Below are positions 22,433 to 30,019 of a DNA stretch of 33,468 nucleotides, piece after piece. The position numbers and the translations under genes were made by a program. The notes beneath the pieces are model-generated. The model searched no databases, was not told the DNA's origin, and worked only from the letters and a program-made list of their open reading frames with translations. The stretch's first letter is position 1. The number at the start of each line of letters is the position of its first letter. Source of the DNA: RXOA01 sp964547105 (GTDB lineage: Bacteria > Bipolaricaulota > Bipolaricaulia > UBA7950 > UBA9294); contig CAZJLO010000018.1 in NCBI GenBank assembly GCA_964547105.1, positions 1-33,468 on the forward strand. Direction: 5' to 3'.

Positions 22433-23350
22433 ATGGACGCGGTCGTGGCGATCGGCAATTTCGACGGTGTACACCTTGGACATCGGGTGGTGCTCGCCGA
22501 GACGCGCCGCAAGGCCGATCAGCAGAACCTGCGATCGATCGTATTCACATTCGACATTCCTCCCAGATGCCTCGCGTCTGCGGATGACAGCAGCCCACGT
22601 CCGCGCTGCATTCTCTCCTCGAACATGATCAAGGCAGCGCTGCTTCGCCAAACCGTAGAGCGAATCGTCTCGGTGCCGTTCTCCGCTGTCCGCGACATGG
22701 ATGCCGATCGATTCGTCCTCGAGATCCTCGTCCGCAAGCTTCACGCGGCCGCCGTGGTTGTTGGCGATGGGTTCCGTTTCGGGGCAGCGCGTGCAGGCGA
22801 TGCTGATGAGATTCGCAGGTTGCTGCCAACGGGCGATGTCGTATCGGTCCCGGCGCTGCTCTTGGCCGGCGAACCCATCAGCAGCAGTCGAATCCGTACC
22901 TGTCTTCGTCGCGGGCTAATCGAACAGGCAACCGCACTGCTCGGACGATTCCCGGTCTACGCCGGTCCGGTTGTTCGAGGCGATGGCGTCGGTCGGCAAC
23001 TCGAAGCTCCGACCATCAACGTTCATCTTCCCGACGAGACAGTCCTTCCTCCCGATGGGGTTTATGCTGCGTGGTGCTTTGTTGGGGAACGAGGGTTTCC
23101 GTCCGCAGCGTACATCGGCTCACGTCCTACATTCGATGGGGTCGAGGAGAGATTCGAGATCCACCTGCTGACACCAATTGGGCCAGAGCTTCAGCCATCT
23201 TTCTGCGAAGTGCATCTTATTTCATGGCTTCGCACTGATAAGCGCTTCTCCTCTCAGCACCAACTCCAGCAGCAGATCCGCGCCGATCTTGTGGATATCG
23301 AGCACCGACTCGATCATCCTTTCATACCGCCCGAGGCCGTCCTCGGTTGA
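22433..23350 (+). CDS. ribF: Bifunctional riboflavin kinase / FAD synthetase
   Basis: 305 residues. Makes FMN from riboflavin and FAD from FMN. The N-terminal adenylyltransferase half has 'GNFDGVHLGH' (8-17, the HxGH-type nucleotidyl transfer motif) and 'SSRIRTCLRRG', the ISSTxIR-like site. The C-terminal kinase half has 'GVGRQLEAPTINVHLPDE' and 'LPPDGVYAAW', the flavokinase PTAN-type motif with T-I-N. FGAARAG carries the usual FG..R.G of this enzyme. GGGAGG lies six bases before the ATG. It is divergent from ruvB and followed closely by tsaB, whose promoter overlaps its stop. Confidence 0.95.
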   Translation: MDAVVAIGNFDGVHLGHRVVLAETRRKADQQNLRSIVFTFDIPPRCLASADDSSPRPRCILSSNMIKAALLRQTVERIVSVPFSAVRDMDADRFVLEILVRKLHAAAVVVGDGFRFGAARAGDADEIRRLLPTGDVVSVPALLLAGEPISSSRIRTCLRRGLIEQATALLGRFPVYAGPVVRGDGVGRQLEAPTINVHLPDETVLPPDGVYAAWCFVGERGFPSAAYIGSRPTFDGVEERFEIHLLTPIGPELQPSFCEVHLISWLRTDKRFSSQHQLQQQIRADLVDIEHRLDHPFIPPEAVLG

Positions 23351-23375
23351 AATGGCTCGCCCGGGCTCTTACCAT
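23347..23375 (+). promoter_or_regulatory. Promoter of tsaB (leaderless type)
   Basis: TTGAAA (23347-23352), a 17-base spacer, then TACCAT (23370-23375). The tsaB ATG at 23385 comes 9 bases after the -10 box. It overlaps the ribF stop codon, so tsaB can be transcribed apart from ribF. Confidence 0.65.
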
Positions 23376-23384
23376 TCCCATGGG

Positions 23385-24065
23385 ATGTTGGCCGTAGGAT
23401 TTGACACAGCGGAAGAGATAGGGAGTGTCGCGGTTGTTCGTGGAACGGAGACAGTTTCCGAGCACACGATGACGGATCCTTTGTGCCACGCTGAGCAACT
23501 CCTGCCGGCGCTTGTCGATCTTCTTGAGGCCAGCAACTTGGGCAGGAGTGACATTGAGTTGGTTTGCGTCAACCGAGGCCCCGGTTCGTTCACCGGGCTG
23601 CGGATCGGATTTGCCACCGGGCAAGGGTTGTGTCAATCGCTCGGCATCCCGCTTGTCGGTGTGGACGGGATGGAAGCATACCTCCTGCGAACCTCTCTGA
23701 GCGGTCGCACGTGCATTGTTGTGCACAGCCGCCGCGAGTTGTACTACGTTCAATGGTACAATGATGGGCGTAGCCTGGGACCCACCCAGATGATGACAAG
23801 GGAGCGATTGATGGACCGCATTGCGAAGCGGTCACGGCCTCTGACAGTCGGGGGTAGTGGTGTCAAGCGGCTCCGTGATGAGCTTCTGGAGCTTGCGAAG
23901 AGTGATTTGCAGACGGGGATTGTCCCGCTAAGGCTTGGATCGGAAGATGCGGTAGCACCTTCAGCTTCAGCGATTGGCGTACTGGGACAGAAGCTCTTCT
24001 CCAAGGACGAAATCATGTCGGCTGAGCCGGCATACGTTGAACCGATACTGATCAAGTCTTCATGA
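23385..24065 (+). CDS. tsaB: tRNA threonylcarbamoyladenosine biosynthesis protein TsaB
   Basis: 226 residues. TsaB is the ASKHA-fold partner of TsaD and TsaE in making the universal t6A37 modification of ANN-decoding tRNAs. 'MLAVGFDTAEEIGSVAVV' is the first phosphate-type loop, and 'VCVNRGPGSFTGLRIGFATG' contains the near-invariant GPGSFTGLRIG of TsaB. It has the shorter length and no zinc site of TsaD. The start is chosen because the hydrophobic strand follows at once and because a TTGAAA/TACCAT promoter ends 9 bases before the ATG; the open frame extends upstream into ribF without sense. rpmB follows after 9 bases. Confidence 0.95.
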   Translation: MLAVGFDTAEEIGSVAVVRGTETVSEHTMTDPLCHAEQLLPALVDLLEASNLGRSDIELVCVNRGPGSFTGLRIGFATGQGLCQSLGIPLVGVDGMEAYLLRTSLSGRTCIVVHSRRELYYVQWYNDGRSLGPTQMMTRERLMDRIAKRSRPLTVGGSGVKRLRDELLELAKSDLQTGIVPLRLGSEDAVAPSASAIGVLGQKLFSKDEIMSAEPAYVEPILIKSS

Positions 24066-24074
24066 GGTGAACTG

Positions 24075-24266
24075 ATGGCCAGGGTATGTGATATCTGCGG
24101 AAAGAGGCCTGTGGCAGGGAATATGATCAGCCACTCTCACAGGAAAACAAGACGAGTTCGTTCTCCGAACATTCAGCGCGTTCACGCCTTTGTAGACGGC
24201 AAGCGGAAGCATCTCTCCGTTTGCACCCGTTGCATCAAGTCCGGGCGCGTGACCAAAGCCGGATAG
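24075..24266 (+). CDS. rpmB: 50S ribosomal protein bL28
   Basis: 63 residues, near the usual length of bL28. 'MARVCDICGKRPVAGNMISH' followed by 'SHRKTRRVRSPNIQRV' is diagnostic. Two cysteine pairs (C5/C8 and C50/C53) make it the zinc-binding form, as with the bL32 in this window. GAGGTGA lies four bases before the ATG. The gene sits between tsaB and the S1-domain protein in what looks like one long transcript with the Kor genes. Confidence 0.97.
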   Translation: MARVCDICGKRPVAGNMISHSHRKTRRVRSPNIQRVHAFVDGKRKHLSVCTRCIKSGRVTKAG

Positions 24267-24316
24267 CGAACGCCTGAACGCGTCAACTCAAGACGCAGAG
24301 GACCCCAAGGCGACGT

Positions 24317-24799
24317 ATGGTGTTGGAGATCGGTAGGGTTGTCACCGGTGAGATCACGGAGCAAGACGCTTCCACCTTCAGGGTTCGTTTGCCAAACGGC
24401 CAAATCGCGGCCGTTGCGGAGAGCGATCCGTCGGCGGATCTGTGCGATCTTCAAGTTGGCCATCGTGTGCGAGTCAGGGTCCTCGCCTATGACATCGAGC
24501 AGCAAGCGCGGGTGGTCGTGCTGTCGGCACATCAGCCCCAAGAAAACGATCTGTTCGATCAACGGTTCACAGAGCTGAATCGAGCGCTCACATCACATGC
24601 GCCTTGCGCTCAGCCTCAGCATGATCGCGACTGCGATCCATGCGAGCCGTTCATCGAGGAGAGGCTCAAGCAATGGATGCAGAAGGCCGATGATGATCTA
24701 TCGCGGCTCCGCAAACATCGTAGCAAGCGCTTGAGCAAGGAGCTGTATCCGAAAGGGGAGGACGAGGGTCGTCATGCCAAGGGGAACGGTTCTAATTGA
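24317..24799 (+). CDS. S1-domain RNA-binding protein with basic tail
   Basis: 160 residues. Residues 1-72 form an S1/OB fold: 'EIGRVVTGEITEQDASTFRV', then 'LPNGQIAAVAES', 'LQVGHRVRVRVLAYD', and 'RVVVLSA' in the order of S1 strands 1-5. Residues 75-115 are a linker with cysteines, and 115-160 a K/R-rich helix ('RLRKHRSKRLSKELYPKG') that could bind RNA. Small S1 proteins of this layout (YugI/GSP13-like) bind ribosomes or mRNA. Its end overlaps korD by 26 bases, so it is translationally linked with the Kor operon, while rpmB lies 50 bases before it. The function is inferred from the domain only. Confidence 0.75.
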   Translation: MVLEIGRVVTGEITEQDASTFRVRLPNGQIAAVAESDPSADLCDLQVGHRVRVRVLAYDIEQQARVVVLSAHQPQENDLFDQRFTELNRALTSHAPCAQPQHDRDCDPCEPFIEERLKQWMQKADDDLSRLRKHRSKRLSKELYPKGEDEGRHAKGNGSN

Positions 24800-25010
24800 C
24801 AAAGAGCGCTGTAAGGGCTGCGGGCTTTGCATCGCGGCGTGCCCGCAACAAGTACTCGGCTTCTCGGGTGAGCTGAATCAATCCGGCTATAACGTCGTGT
24901 GCATGGAACGTCCGTCTGCATGTGTCGGGTGCGCATTCTGCGCGATGACATGCCCCGACATCGCAATCGAGGTTTACCGCCAGAAGGTTCCGGCTCAGGT
25001 CCGGTCATAG
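24774..25010 (+). CDS. korD: 2-oxoacid:ferredoxin oxidoreductase, ferredoxin (delta) subunit
   Basis: 78 residues with two [4Fe-4S] cluster motifs, C13-x2-C16-x2-C19-x3-C23 and C50-x2-C53-x2-C56-x3-C60. It passes electrons from the TPP site of the Kor/Vor complex to free ferredoxin. It is the first gene of a four-gene set (D-A-B-C), 14 bases before the alpha subunit, and overlaps the S1-domain gene. Subunits arranged this way are annotated as KorDABC (2-oxoglutarate) or VorDABC-like (branched-chain 2-oxoacids); substrate choice is not readable. Confidence 0.92.
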   Translation: MPRGTVLIDKERCKGCGLCIAACPQQVLGFSGELNQSGYNVVCMERPSACVGCAFCAMTCPDIAIEVYRQKVPAQVRS

Positions 25011-25024
25011 GGCAAGGAGGAGCA

Positions 25025-26080
25025 ATGGAAAAGCGCGTACTCTTACGGGGGAACGAAGTGATCGCTGAAGCGGCGATTCGAGCCGGCTGTCAGTGCTACT
25101 TCGCCTACCCGATCACTCCCCAGGCCGAACTACTCGAACACATGGCTCGAAACATGCCGCGTCTCGGCAGGACATTCGTTCAGGCCGAAAGCGAGATCGC
25201 CGCAGTCAGCATGGTCTACGGGGCTGCTTCGGTCGGTGTTCGTACGATGACATCCTCCTCTTCACCCGGAATCAGTCTGAAACAAGAAGGGATTTCGTAT
25301 CTGGCCGGCTCAAATCTCCCCGCGGTCATCGTGAATGTCGTTCGCGGCGGCCCCGGCCTCGGCGACATCGCCCCGTCACAATGTGACTACTTCCAGGCAA
25401 CCAAGGGAGGCGGACACGGCGACTATCACATGATCGTCCTTTCCCCGTCCACCGTTCCCGAAGCAGGCGAGCTGACGATGCTTGCCTTCGAGCTGGCCGA
25501 CCAATACCGAACACCGGTGATGGTTCTTGCCGACGGACTTCTGGGACAGATGATGGAGCCGGTGGAGCTTCCCGAGCCGATCGACCCTGCATCGATCCCC
25601 GCCAAGCCCTGGGCGACCACCGGAGCCTGCGGGCGCGATCCGAACATCATTCTCAGCTTCGATCTCGATCCGGACGTTCTGAAGCAGATGAATCTCGACT
25701 TGCAGGCGAAGTATCGGCAAATCGAAGAGGCCGAGGTCCGCTACGAAGAAACATTGACCGACGATGCCGACCTCGTGATTGCCGCCCACGGAACCATGGC
25801 ACGCATCGCCAAGACGGTTGTACGTCGGGCGCGTGAGGAAGGGCTCAAGGTCGGCCTGTTCCGACCGATCACCGTTTGGCCGTTTCCGTACGAGCCCCTG
25901 CGCGAACTCGCGTCGAGGGTCTCCACGGTGCTCACCGTCGAGATGAGCGCCGGCCAGATGTGGGAGGACGTGAGATTGGCCGTGGCCGAACGGGCTGCAA
26001 CGCCGTTCTACGGCGAAATGGGGGGGGTTGTCCCCACGCCGCGAGACATCCTGAGCGAGGTGAGGAAGCATGCAGGTTGA
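25025..26080 (+). CDS. korA: 2-oxoacid:ferredoxin oxidoreductase, alpha subunit (KorA/VorB-like)
   Basis: 351 residues. The start 'MEKRVLLRGNEVIAEAAIRA' and 'GCQCYFAYPITPQAELLEHM' are the hallmark of KorA/VorB alpha subunits, and 'QAESEIAAVSMVYGAASVG' is the pyrimidine-binding stretch carrying the TPP-activating Glu. The 'RGGPGLGDIAPSQCDYFQATKGGGHGDYH' region is the usual substrate/TPP pocket, read here from its two ends. The C-terminal part (about 250-351) is the transketolase C-like domain with 'FRPITVWPFP'. It catalyses CoA-dependent oxidative decarboxylation of a 2-oxoacid, or the reverse carboxylation with reduced ferredoxin. AAGGAGG lies before the ATG. It overlaps korB by 11 bases. Confidence 0.94.
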   Translation: MEKRVLLRGNEVIAEAAIRAGCQCYFAYPITPQAELLEHMARNMPRLGRTFVQAESEIAAVSMVYGAASVGVRTMTSSSSPGISLKQEGISYLAGSNLPAVIVNVVRGGPGLGDIAPSQCDYFQATKGGGHGDYHMIVLSPSTVPEAGELTMLAFELADQYRTPVMVLADGLLGQMMEPVELPEPIDPASIPAKPWATTGACGRDPNIILSFDLDPDVLKQMNLDLQAKYRQIEEAEVRYEETLTDDADLVIAAHGTMARIAKTVVRRAREEGLKVGLFRPITVWPFPYEPLRELASRVSTVLTVEMSAGQMWEDVRLAVAERAATPFYGEMGGVVPTPRDILSEVRKHAG

Positions 26081-26831
26081 GACCGCAAACATGGTGAAAG
26101 TCTTCGCCCGACCGCAGAGCCTTACCAATGCCAAGTCGACGTACTGCCCGGGGTGCCAGCACGGCATTCTCACCCGGATCATCGGCAAGACGATCGACGA
26201 ACTCGGAATCGCCGAGCGAGCTGTCTGCATCGCGCCCGTCGGCTGTGCCGTGTTCGCCTACAAATGGTACCGAAGCGACGCCATTCAAGTACCGCACGGA
26301 CGTGCAAGCGCCGTGGCAACCGGTGTCAAGCGAGCTGACCCAAGCCTGATTGTGTTCGCGTATCAGGGTGACGGTGATTTTGCCAGCATCGGCACGGCGG
26401 AATCCATTCATGCCGCGAATCGCGGCGAGAACATCACCGTGATCTTCGTGAACAATCAGGTCTACGGGATGACCGGAGGCGAGATGGCGCCCACCTCGCT
26501 GGTGGGTCAGAAGACAACAACCACCCCCGCAGGCCGCGATCCCGCACAATTCTTCGGCTATCCGATCCGCTTCTCGGAGATGATCGCCCAGCTCGATGCA
26601 CCGGTGTACATCACTAGACAGGCATTGTTCGATACACGGCGCATCCTCGACACGGAGAAAGCGATCAAGAAGGCATTCGAGAATCAGGTCAACGGAAAGG
26701 GGTACTCGCTTGTCGAGGTGCTGAGCAACTGCCCCACCAACTGGCGGATGTCTCCGATTGCATCCAACAAACACATCGCCGACGTGGTGACCGAAGTGTT
26801 CCCGCTCGGGGATCTCGTGGACAGGAGGTAG
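26070..26831 (+). CDS. korB: 2-oxoacid:ferredoxin oxidoreductase, beta (TPP-binding) subunit
   Basis: 253 residues. 'YCPGCQHGILTRIIG' near the N-terminus, 'YQGDGDFASIGTAE' (the GDG start of the TPP motif) and 'NNQVYGMTGGEMAPTS' (its N-x-x-YGMTGG end) identify the TPP-binding beta subunit. Together with the alpha subunit it forms the active site. Its start overlaps the korA end by 11 bases, and korC follows after 7 bases, so all subunits should be made at one level. Confidence 0.94.
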   Translation: MQVETANMVKVFARPQSLTNAKSTYCPGCQHGILTRIIGKTIDELGIAERAVCIAPVGCAVFAYKWYRSDAIQVPHGRASAVATGVKRADPSLIVFAYQGDGDFASIGTAESIHAANRGENITVIFVNNQVYGMTGGEMAPTSLVGQKTTTTPAGRDPAQFFGYPIRFSEMIAQLDAPVYITRQALFDTRRILDTEKAIKKAFENQVNGKGYSLVEVLSNCPTNWRMSPIASNKHIADVVTEVFPLGDLVDRR

Positions 26832-26838
26832 AGGTAGC

Positions 26839-27375
26839 ATGGAACGCTCAGTCGTAATCGCAGGATTCGGCGGACAAGGCGTCATCCTTGCAGGCAAGAT
26901 CCTTGCCCAGGCCGGGATGGACCACGGCTTGGAAGTGACCTGGCTTCCCTCCTACGGCCCCGAGATGCGCGGTGGGACAGCGAACTGCACCGTGGTAACA
27001 TCGGACTCGCAGGTGGGCTCGCCAATTGTGGACGAACCCAGCGCACTGGTGGCGATGAACCGTCCGTCACTGGAGAAGTTCGCGGATCAGGTCGCGGCCG
27101 GTGGAACCATCCTCATCAACAGTTCGCTCATCGAGTCGCCGATCGGGCGATCCGATGTTCAGATTGTCTCTGTTCCCCTGAACGACCTTGCGGCCAAGAT
27201 CGGGAACGCACGGACGATCAATATGATCGCTCTTGGCGCGCTTGTCAAAGCAACCTCGATCGTCCCGCTCGAAACGCTCAAGAAGACGATGAAGAAGGCA
27301 TTCGAGGACAGCGGAAAAGCGAAGGTCGTCGCTGTAAACACGCAGGCACTCGATGAAGGATACAACGCTGCATAG
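26839..27375 (+). CDS. korC: 2-oxoacid:ferredoxin oxidoreductase, gamma subunit
   Basis: 178 residues. The N-terminal 'VVIAGFGGQGVILAGKILAQ' is the conserved GFGGQG of gamma subunits, then 'WLPSYGPEMRGGTANCTVV' and the 'NMIALGALVKATSIV' helix. It helps CoA binding and complex assembly. GGAGGTAGAGGTAGC precedes the ATG. Its 3' end overlaps the Nudix gene by 23 bases. Confidence 0.94.
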   Translation: MERSVVIAGFGGQGVILAGKILAQAGMDHGLEVTWLPSYGPEMRGGTANCTVVTSDSQVGSPIVDEPSALVAMNRPSLEKFADQVAAGGTILINSSLIESPIGRSDVQIVSVPLNDLAAKIGNARTINMIALGALVKATSIVPLETLKKTMKKAFEDSGKAKVVAVNTQALDEGYNAA

Positions 27376-27910
27376 GCCGCGCACGATCAGAGAGCAAACC
27401 GTATTCTCGGGCAGACTGCTCGAATTGCGGGTGGACGAAGTGGAACTCCCGGACGGACGCCGTGCCGTCCGGGAGTTCGTCGTTCACCCGGGCGCGGCGT
27501 GCATTCTTGCCCTGCGAGATCCGCACTCGATGATCCTGGTTCGCCAGTATCGCTACGCCGTCGATTCCGAGTTGTGGGAGATTCCGGCCGGCAAGCTGGA
27601 TCCCGGAGAAACGCCGCTGCAATGTGCAAAACGCGAACTCCTTGAAGAGACCGGATATGAGGCGGCTACCTGGAGCGAGTGTCTTCGCTTCCTATCATCG
27701 CCAGGATTCAGCAACGAATGGCTGACGTTGTTCATTGCGCGATCGCTGAATCATGTCGCCGAACGATGGATCGATGAGATTCCGACGTGCAGGATATTCC
27801 CGGTCGAACAGGCGTTGCAGATGGTGCGCTCCGGCGAGATCGCCGATGCCAAGACCATCCTCGCCGTTCAGCTGGCCACAGCAGAACAGGAGACATCTCT
27901 TGGCGCATGA
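27353..27910 (+). CDS. Nudix hydrolase, ADP-ribose pyrophosphatase type
   Basis: 185 residues. A full Nudix box lies at 80-102 (G80, E86, R94-E95, E98-E99, G101: G-x5-E-x7-RE-x2-EE-x-G). Upstream the 'REFVVHPGAACILAL' and 'ILVRQYRYAVDSELWEIPAG' stretches are typical of ADP-ribose / ADP-sugar pyrophosphatases of the NudF group, which split ADP-ribose to AMP and ribose-5-phosphate. The start overlaps korC by 23 bases and the stop overlaps the PEP-synthase-like gene by 11, so it is locked in the middle of the operon. Confidence 0.92.
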   Translation: MKDTTLHRPRTIREQTVFSGRLLELRVDEVELPDGRRAVREFVVHPGAACILALRDPHSMILVRQYRYAVDSELWEIPAGKLDPGETPLQCAKRELLEETGYEAATWSECLRFLSSPGFSNEWLTLFIARSLNHVAERWIDEIPTCRIFPVEQALQMVRSGEIADAKTILAVQLATAEQETSLGA

Positions 27911-29726
27911 ACACGCATCCCCGCAAGACCGCTCCCCCGAACCAGAGGCACGTTTGTCGGCATTCTATGGGTACGGTCGCACCGCCGACGGACATTATCG
28001 CTTCTCCGACGACCATCTCCCTCACGGCGTCCGGTTGATTGGAGACGGCGACATCGGCGGCAAGGCTCGCGGCCTGCTGTTCGTCATGGACCACATGGCG
28101 CAAGGCGGTACGCTGACCGAACATCAGCACTTGGTTCATGTCCCGTCCTCCACCGTTCTCAGCACAGAGATCTTCGACGATTTCATCGCCGCGAACGCAT
28201 TGGACGAGACCATCCGATCTGGGTGCCGCAAAGAACTCTCGCTGGAGGAAGTTGCCGAGCGGTTTGCGGCGGCCACGTTCCCCAGCCGGTGGCTCGGCGC
28301 GCTTGCCGAGCTGTTGGAGAGCGAGAAGCGTCCGCTTGTGGTGCGTTCTTCCTCGGTCATGGAAGACGATCCAGAGCATTCGTTCGCCGGGATCTATCTG
28401 TCCGAATTCCTTTCCAACCGTGGTCCGCTCGACAAACGCCTCTCGCAGCTTGTTGCATCGATTCAGCGGGTGTACGCCTCGACGTTCGGCCGCAATGCCC
28501 GTGCGTATCGGAAACGGCACCATCTGGACTGGGAAGAGGAAGGGATGGCCATTCTCATCCAGAACATGATCGGGAGTTCCTACAGCCACGGATGGTTCTA
28601 CCCGCTCGTCGGCGGCGTTGCGTTTTCTCGCAACTTCTACCCGTGGAGTTCTCGTCTCTCCCCCGAAGATGGCATCGTGCGACTTGTCGTCGGCACGGGC
28701 ACACGTGCCGTGGGCCGGGAATACGCACGCGTTTTCTCTCCGCGCCTTCCCGGTTTGAGACCGGAGGGGATTGATGCCGACACCATCGTTCGCAACTCGC
28801 AAGAAACGGTGGATGTCCTCGACATCGCCGGCGCAGGGCTTGTCCAACGTCAGCTCAACCAACTCGACAATCCGCTCCTTACGAAAATCTGCTCGATCGT
28901 CCACGGCGACGGAACGATCTCCGAGCCGTTCGCGCCGGTCGCTGTGCTCTCCGGCGAGCAAAGGTTGGTCGCATCCTTCTCGCGCCTGATCGAGGGTGTG
29001 TCGCTGATGCCGTTTGGGTCGCTGATACGTCAGCTCCTCGAGTCCCTCGAGGAGTTGTTCGAGCTTCCGGTCGATGTCGAATTCGCCCTGGATTTCTCAA
29101 GTCCTCAGGCTTCGGAAGCGGCCTCGCCTCTGTTCTTCCTGCTTCAAGCTCGACCGTTGGGCGGCCGCCCGGAGCACAGTCACGTCACCCTCCCCGATGC
29201 CACCGAGAACCACACACTTCTCGATTGCCACCGGGTTCTTGGGAATGGCGTGTGCAAGGGTCTTCGCCACATCGTACTCGTCGATCCAGCAGCGTATCGA
29301 TGGGACAAGGCACACACGATCGCCCGCACCGTCGGCAGGATCAACGACGAGATCGACGAGGAACCGTATATCCTCATCGGTCCAGGACGCTGGGCCTCAT
29401 CCAACCCACAGCTCGGGGTGCCGGTCCAATACGGCGAGATCTCCAGCGCAACAGCAATCGTCGAGATGGCAACCGAAGCTTTTGCACCCGAACTCTCCTA
29501 CGGGACTCATTTCTATGCGGACATGGTCGCAAGTGGGGTCCTCTATCTGCCGTTCCACGAAGCAGCGGGAGATGCATTCCGGAAAGAGCTGCTTCATCAG
29601 GAGACGGTGGCGTATCAAGATGCGTATGTTGCCCACTATGTGATCGAGGAAGGAGTCGACGTGTATGTCGATGGCGCCAGCGGACGCGGTCTGATCCAGC
29701 TTCGCCGATTGGCCGCCGACCGGTAG
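27900..29726 (+). CDS. PEP synthase / PPDK N-terminal domain protein without the phosphohistidine and PEP domains
   Basis: 608 residues. The N-terminal half is the ATP-grasp domain of PEP synthase and pyruvate phosphate dikinase: 'IGGKARGLLF' (the GGK loop, 53-55) and 'LVVRSSSVMEDDPEHSFAG' (VRSS at 148-151). It then ends with a family-specific C-terminal part ('GPGRWASSNPQLGVPV', 'SYGTHFYADM'), with no central phosphohistidine motif and no PEP/pyruvate TIM barrel. Proteins of this layout occur widely as 'PEP/pyruvate-binding domain' proteins and their function is not known. The start is TTG with AGGAGA six bases upstream, overlapping the Nudix stop; a longer open frame begins inside the Nudix gene and makes no sense. 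Linked with the Kor genes, it may act on phosphoryl or 2-oxoacid metabolism; this is a guess. Confidence 0.82.
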   Translation: MAHEHASPQDRSPEPEARLSAFYGYGRTADGHYRFSDDHLPHGVRLIGDGDIGGKARGLLFVMDHMAQGGTLTEHQHLVHVPSSTVLSTEIFDDFIAANALDETIRSGCRKELSLEEVAERFAAATFPSRWLGALAELLESEKRPLVVRSSSVMEDDPEHSFAGIYLSEFLSNRGPLDKRLSQLVASIQRVYASTFGRNARAYRKRHHLDWEEEGMAILIQNMIGSSYSHGWFYPLVGGVAFSRNFYPWSSRLSPEDGIVRLVVGTGTRAVGREYARVFSPRLPGLRPEGIDADTIVRNSQETVDVLDIAGAGLVQRQLNQLDNPLLTKICSIVHGDGTISEPFAPVAVLSGEQRLVASFSRLIEGVSLMPFGSLIRQLLESLEELFELPVDVEFALDFSSPQASEAASPLFFLLQARPLGGRPEHSHVTLPDATENHTLLDCHRVLGNGVCKGLRHIVLVDPAAYRWDKAHTIARTVGRINDEIDEEPYILIGPGRWASSNPQLGVPVQYGEISSATAIVEMATEAFAPELSYGTHFYADMVASGVLYLPFHEAAGDAFRKELLHQETVAYQDAYVAHYVIEEGVDVYVDGASGRGLIQLRRLAADR

Positions 29727-30019
29727 GGCGGTCCTCCGGCCGGCCGTTTGCATCGAAGCCGATGATCACGGCCTGCGCTGCAGCGCGCATCGCAAGACTC
29801 AACCAGCAAGTCGTCTCACGGGGCATGGTTGATTGGGCTTGCCGAGGTCAGGCAACGTCGGCGGAAGGCGGCCAAGGGCCGCTCCGATTCCTCCGGCTGC
29901 AGCGATGGCAAGTGGGTGCACACGCCCGGTTGTCGTATGCTTGCATCGTGACTCGAACCAGGGTCTTCTTGGAGCAAATCTACGAAAGCCCGGTCGCACT
30001 GCGAAACTGGGGGGACATC
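29727..30019 (+). other. Intergenic region before galT
   Basis: 293 bases with no convincing gene in either direction. There is a 6-bp hairpin, GCGGCC-AAG-GGCCGC, near 29866-29882 without a T-run, and a tRNA T-loop-like string near 29950 that does not fold into a tRNA. I find no clear promoter, and the region does not look like a riboswitch. Confidence 0.5.

Noticed and set aside
27732..28961. 409-codon minus-strand open frame
   Set aside because: Antisense to the PEP-synthase-like gene, which has clear motifs; the minus product has none.
29940..29975. T-loop-like string (GACTCGAACCAGGG) suggesting a tRNA
   Set aside because: No pairing T stem, anticodon arm or acceptor stem could be built on either strand.
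29225..30019. Upstream extension of galT to 29225
   Set aside because: The open frame passes through the PEP-synthase-like gene in another frame; GalT begins naturally at 'MPELRKGPV' with GGGGGA before ATG 30020.
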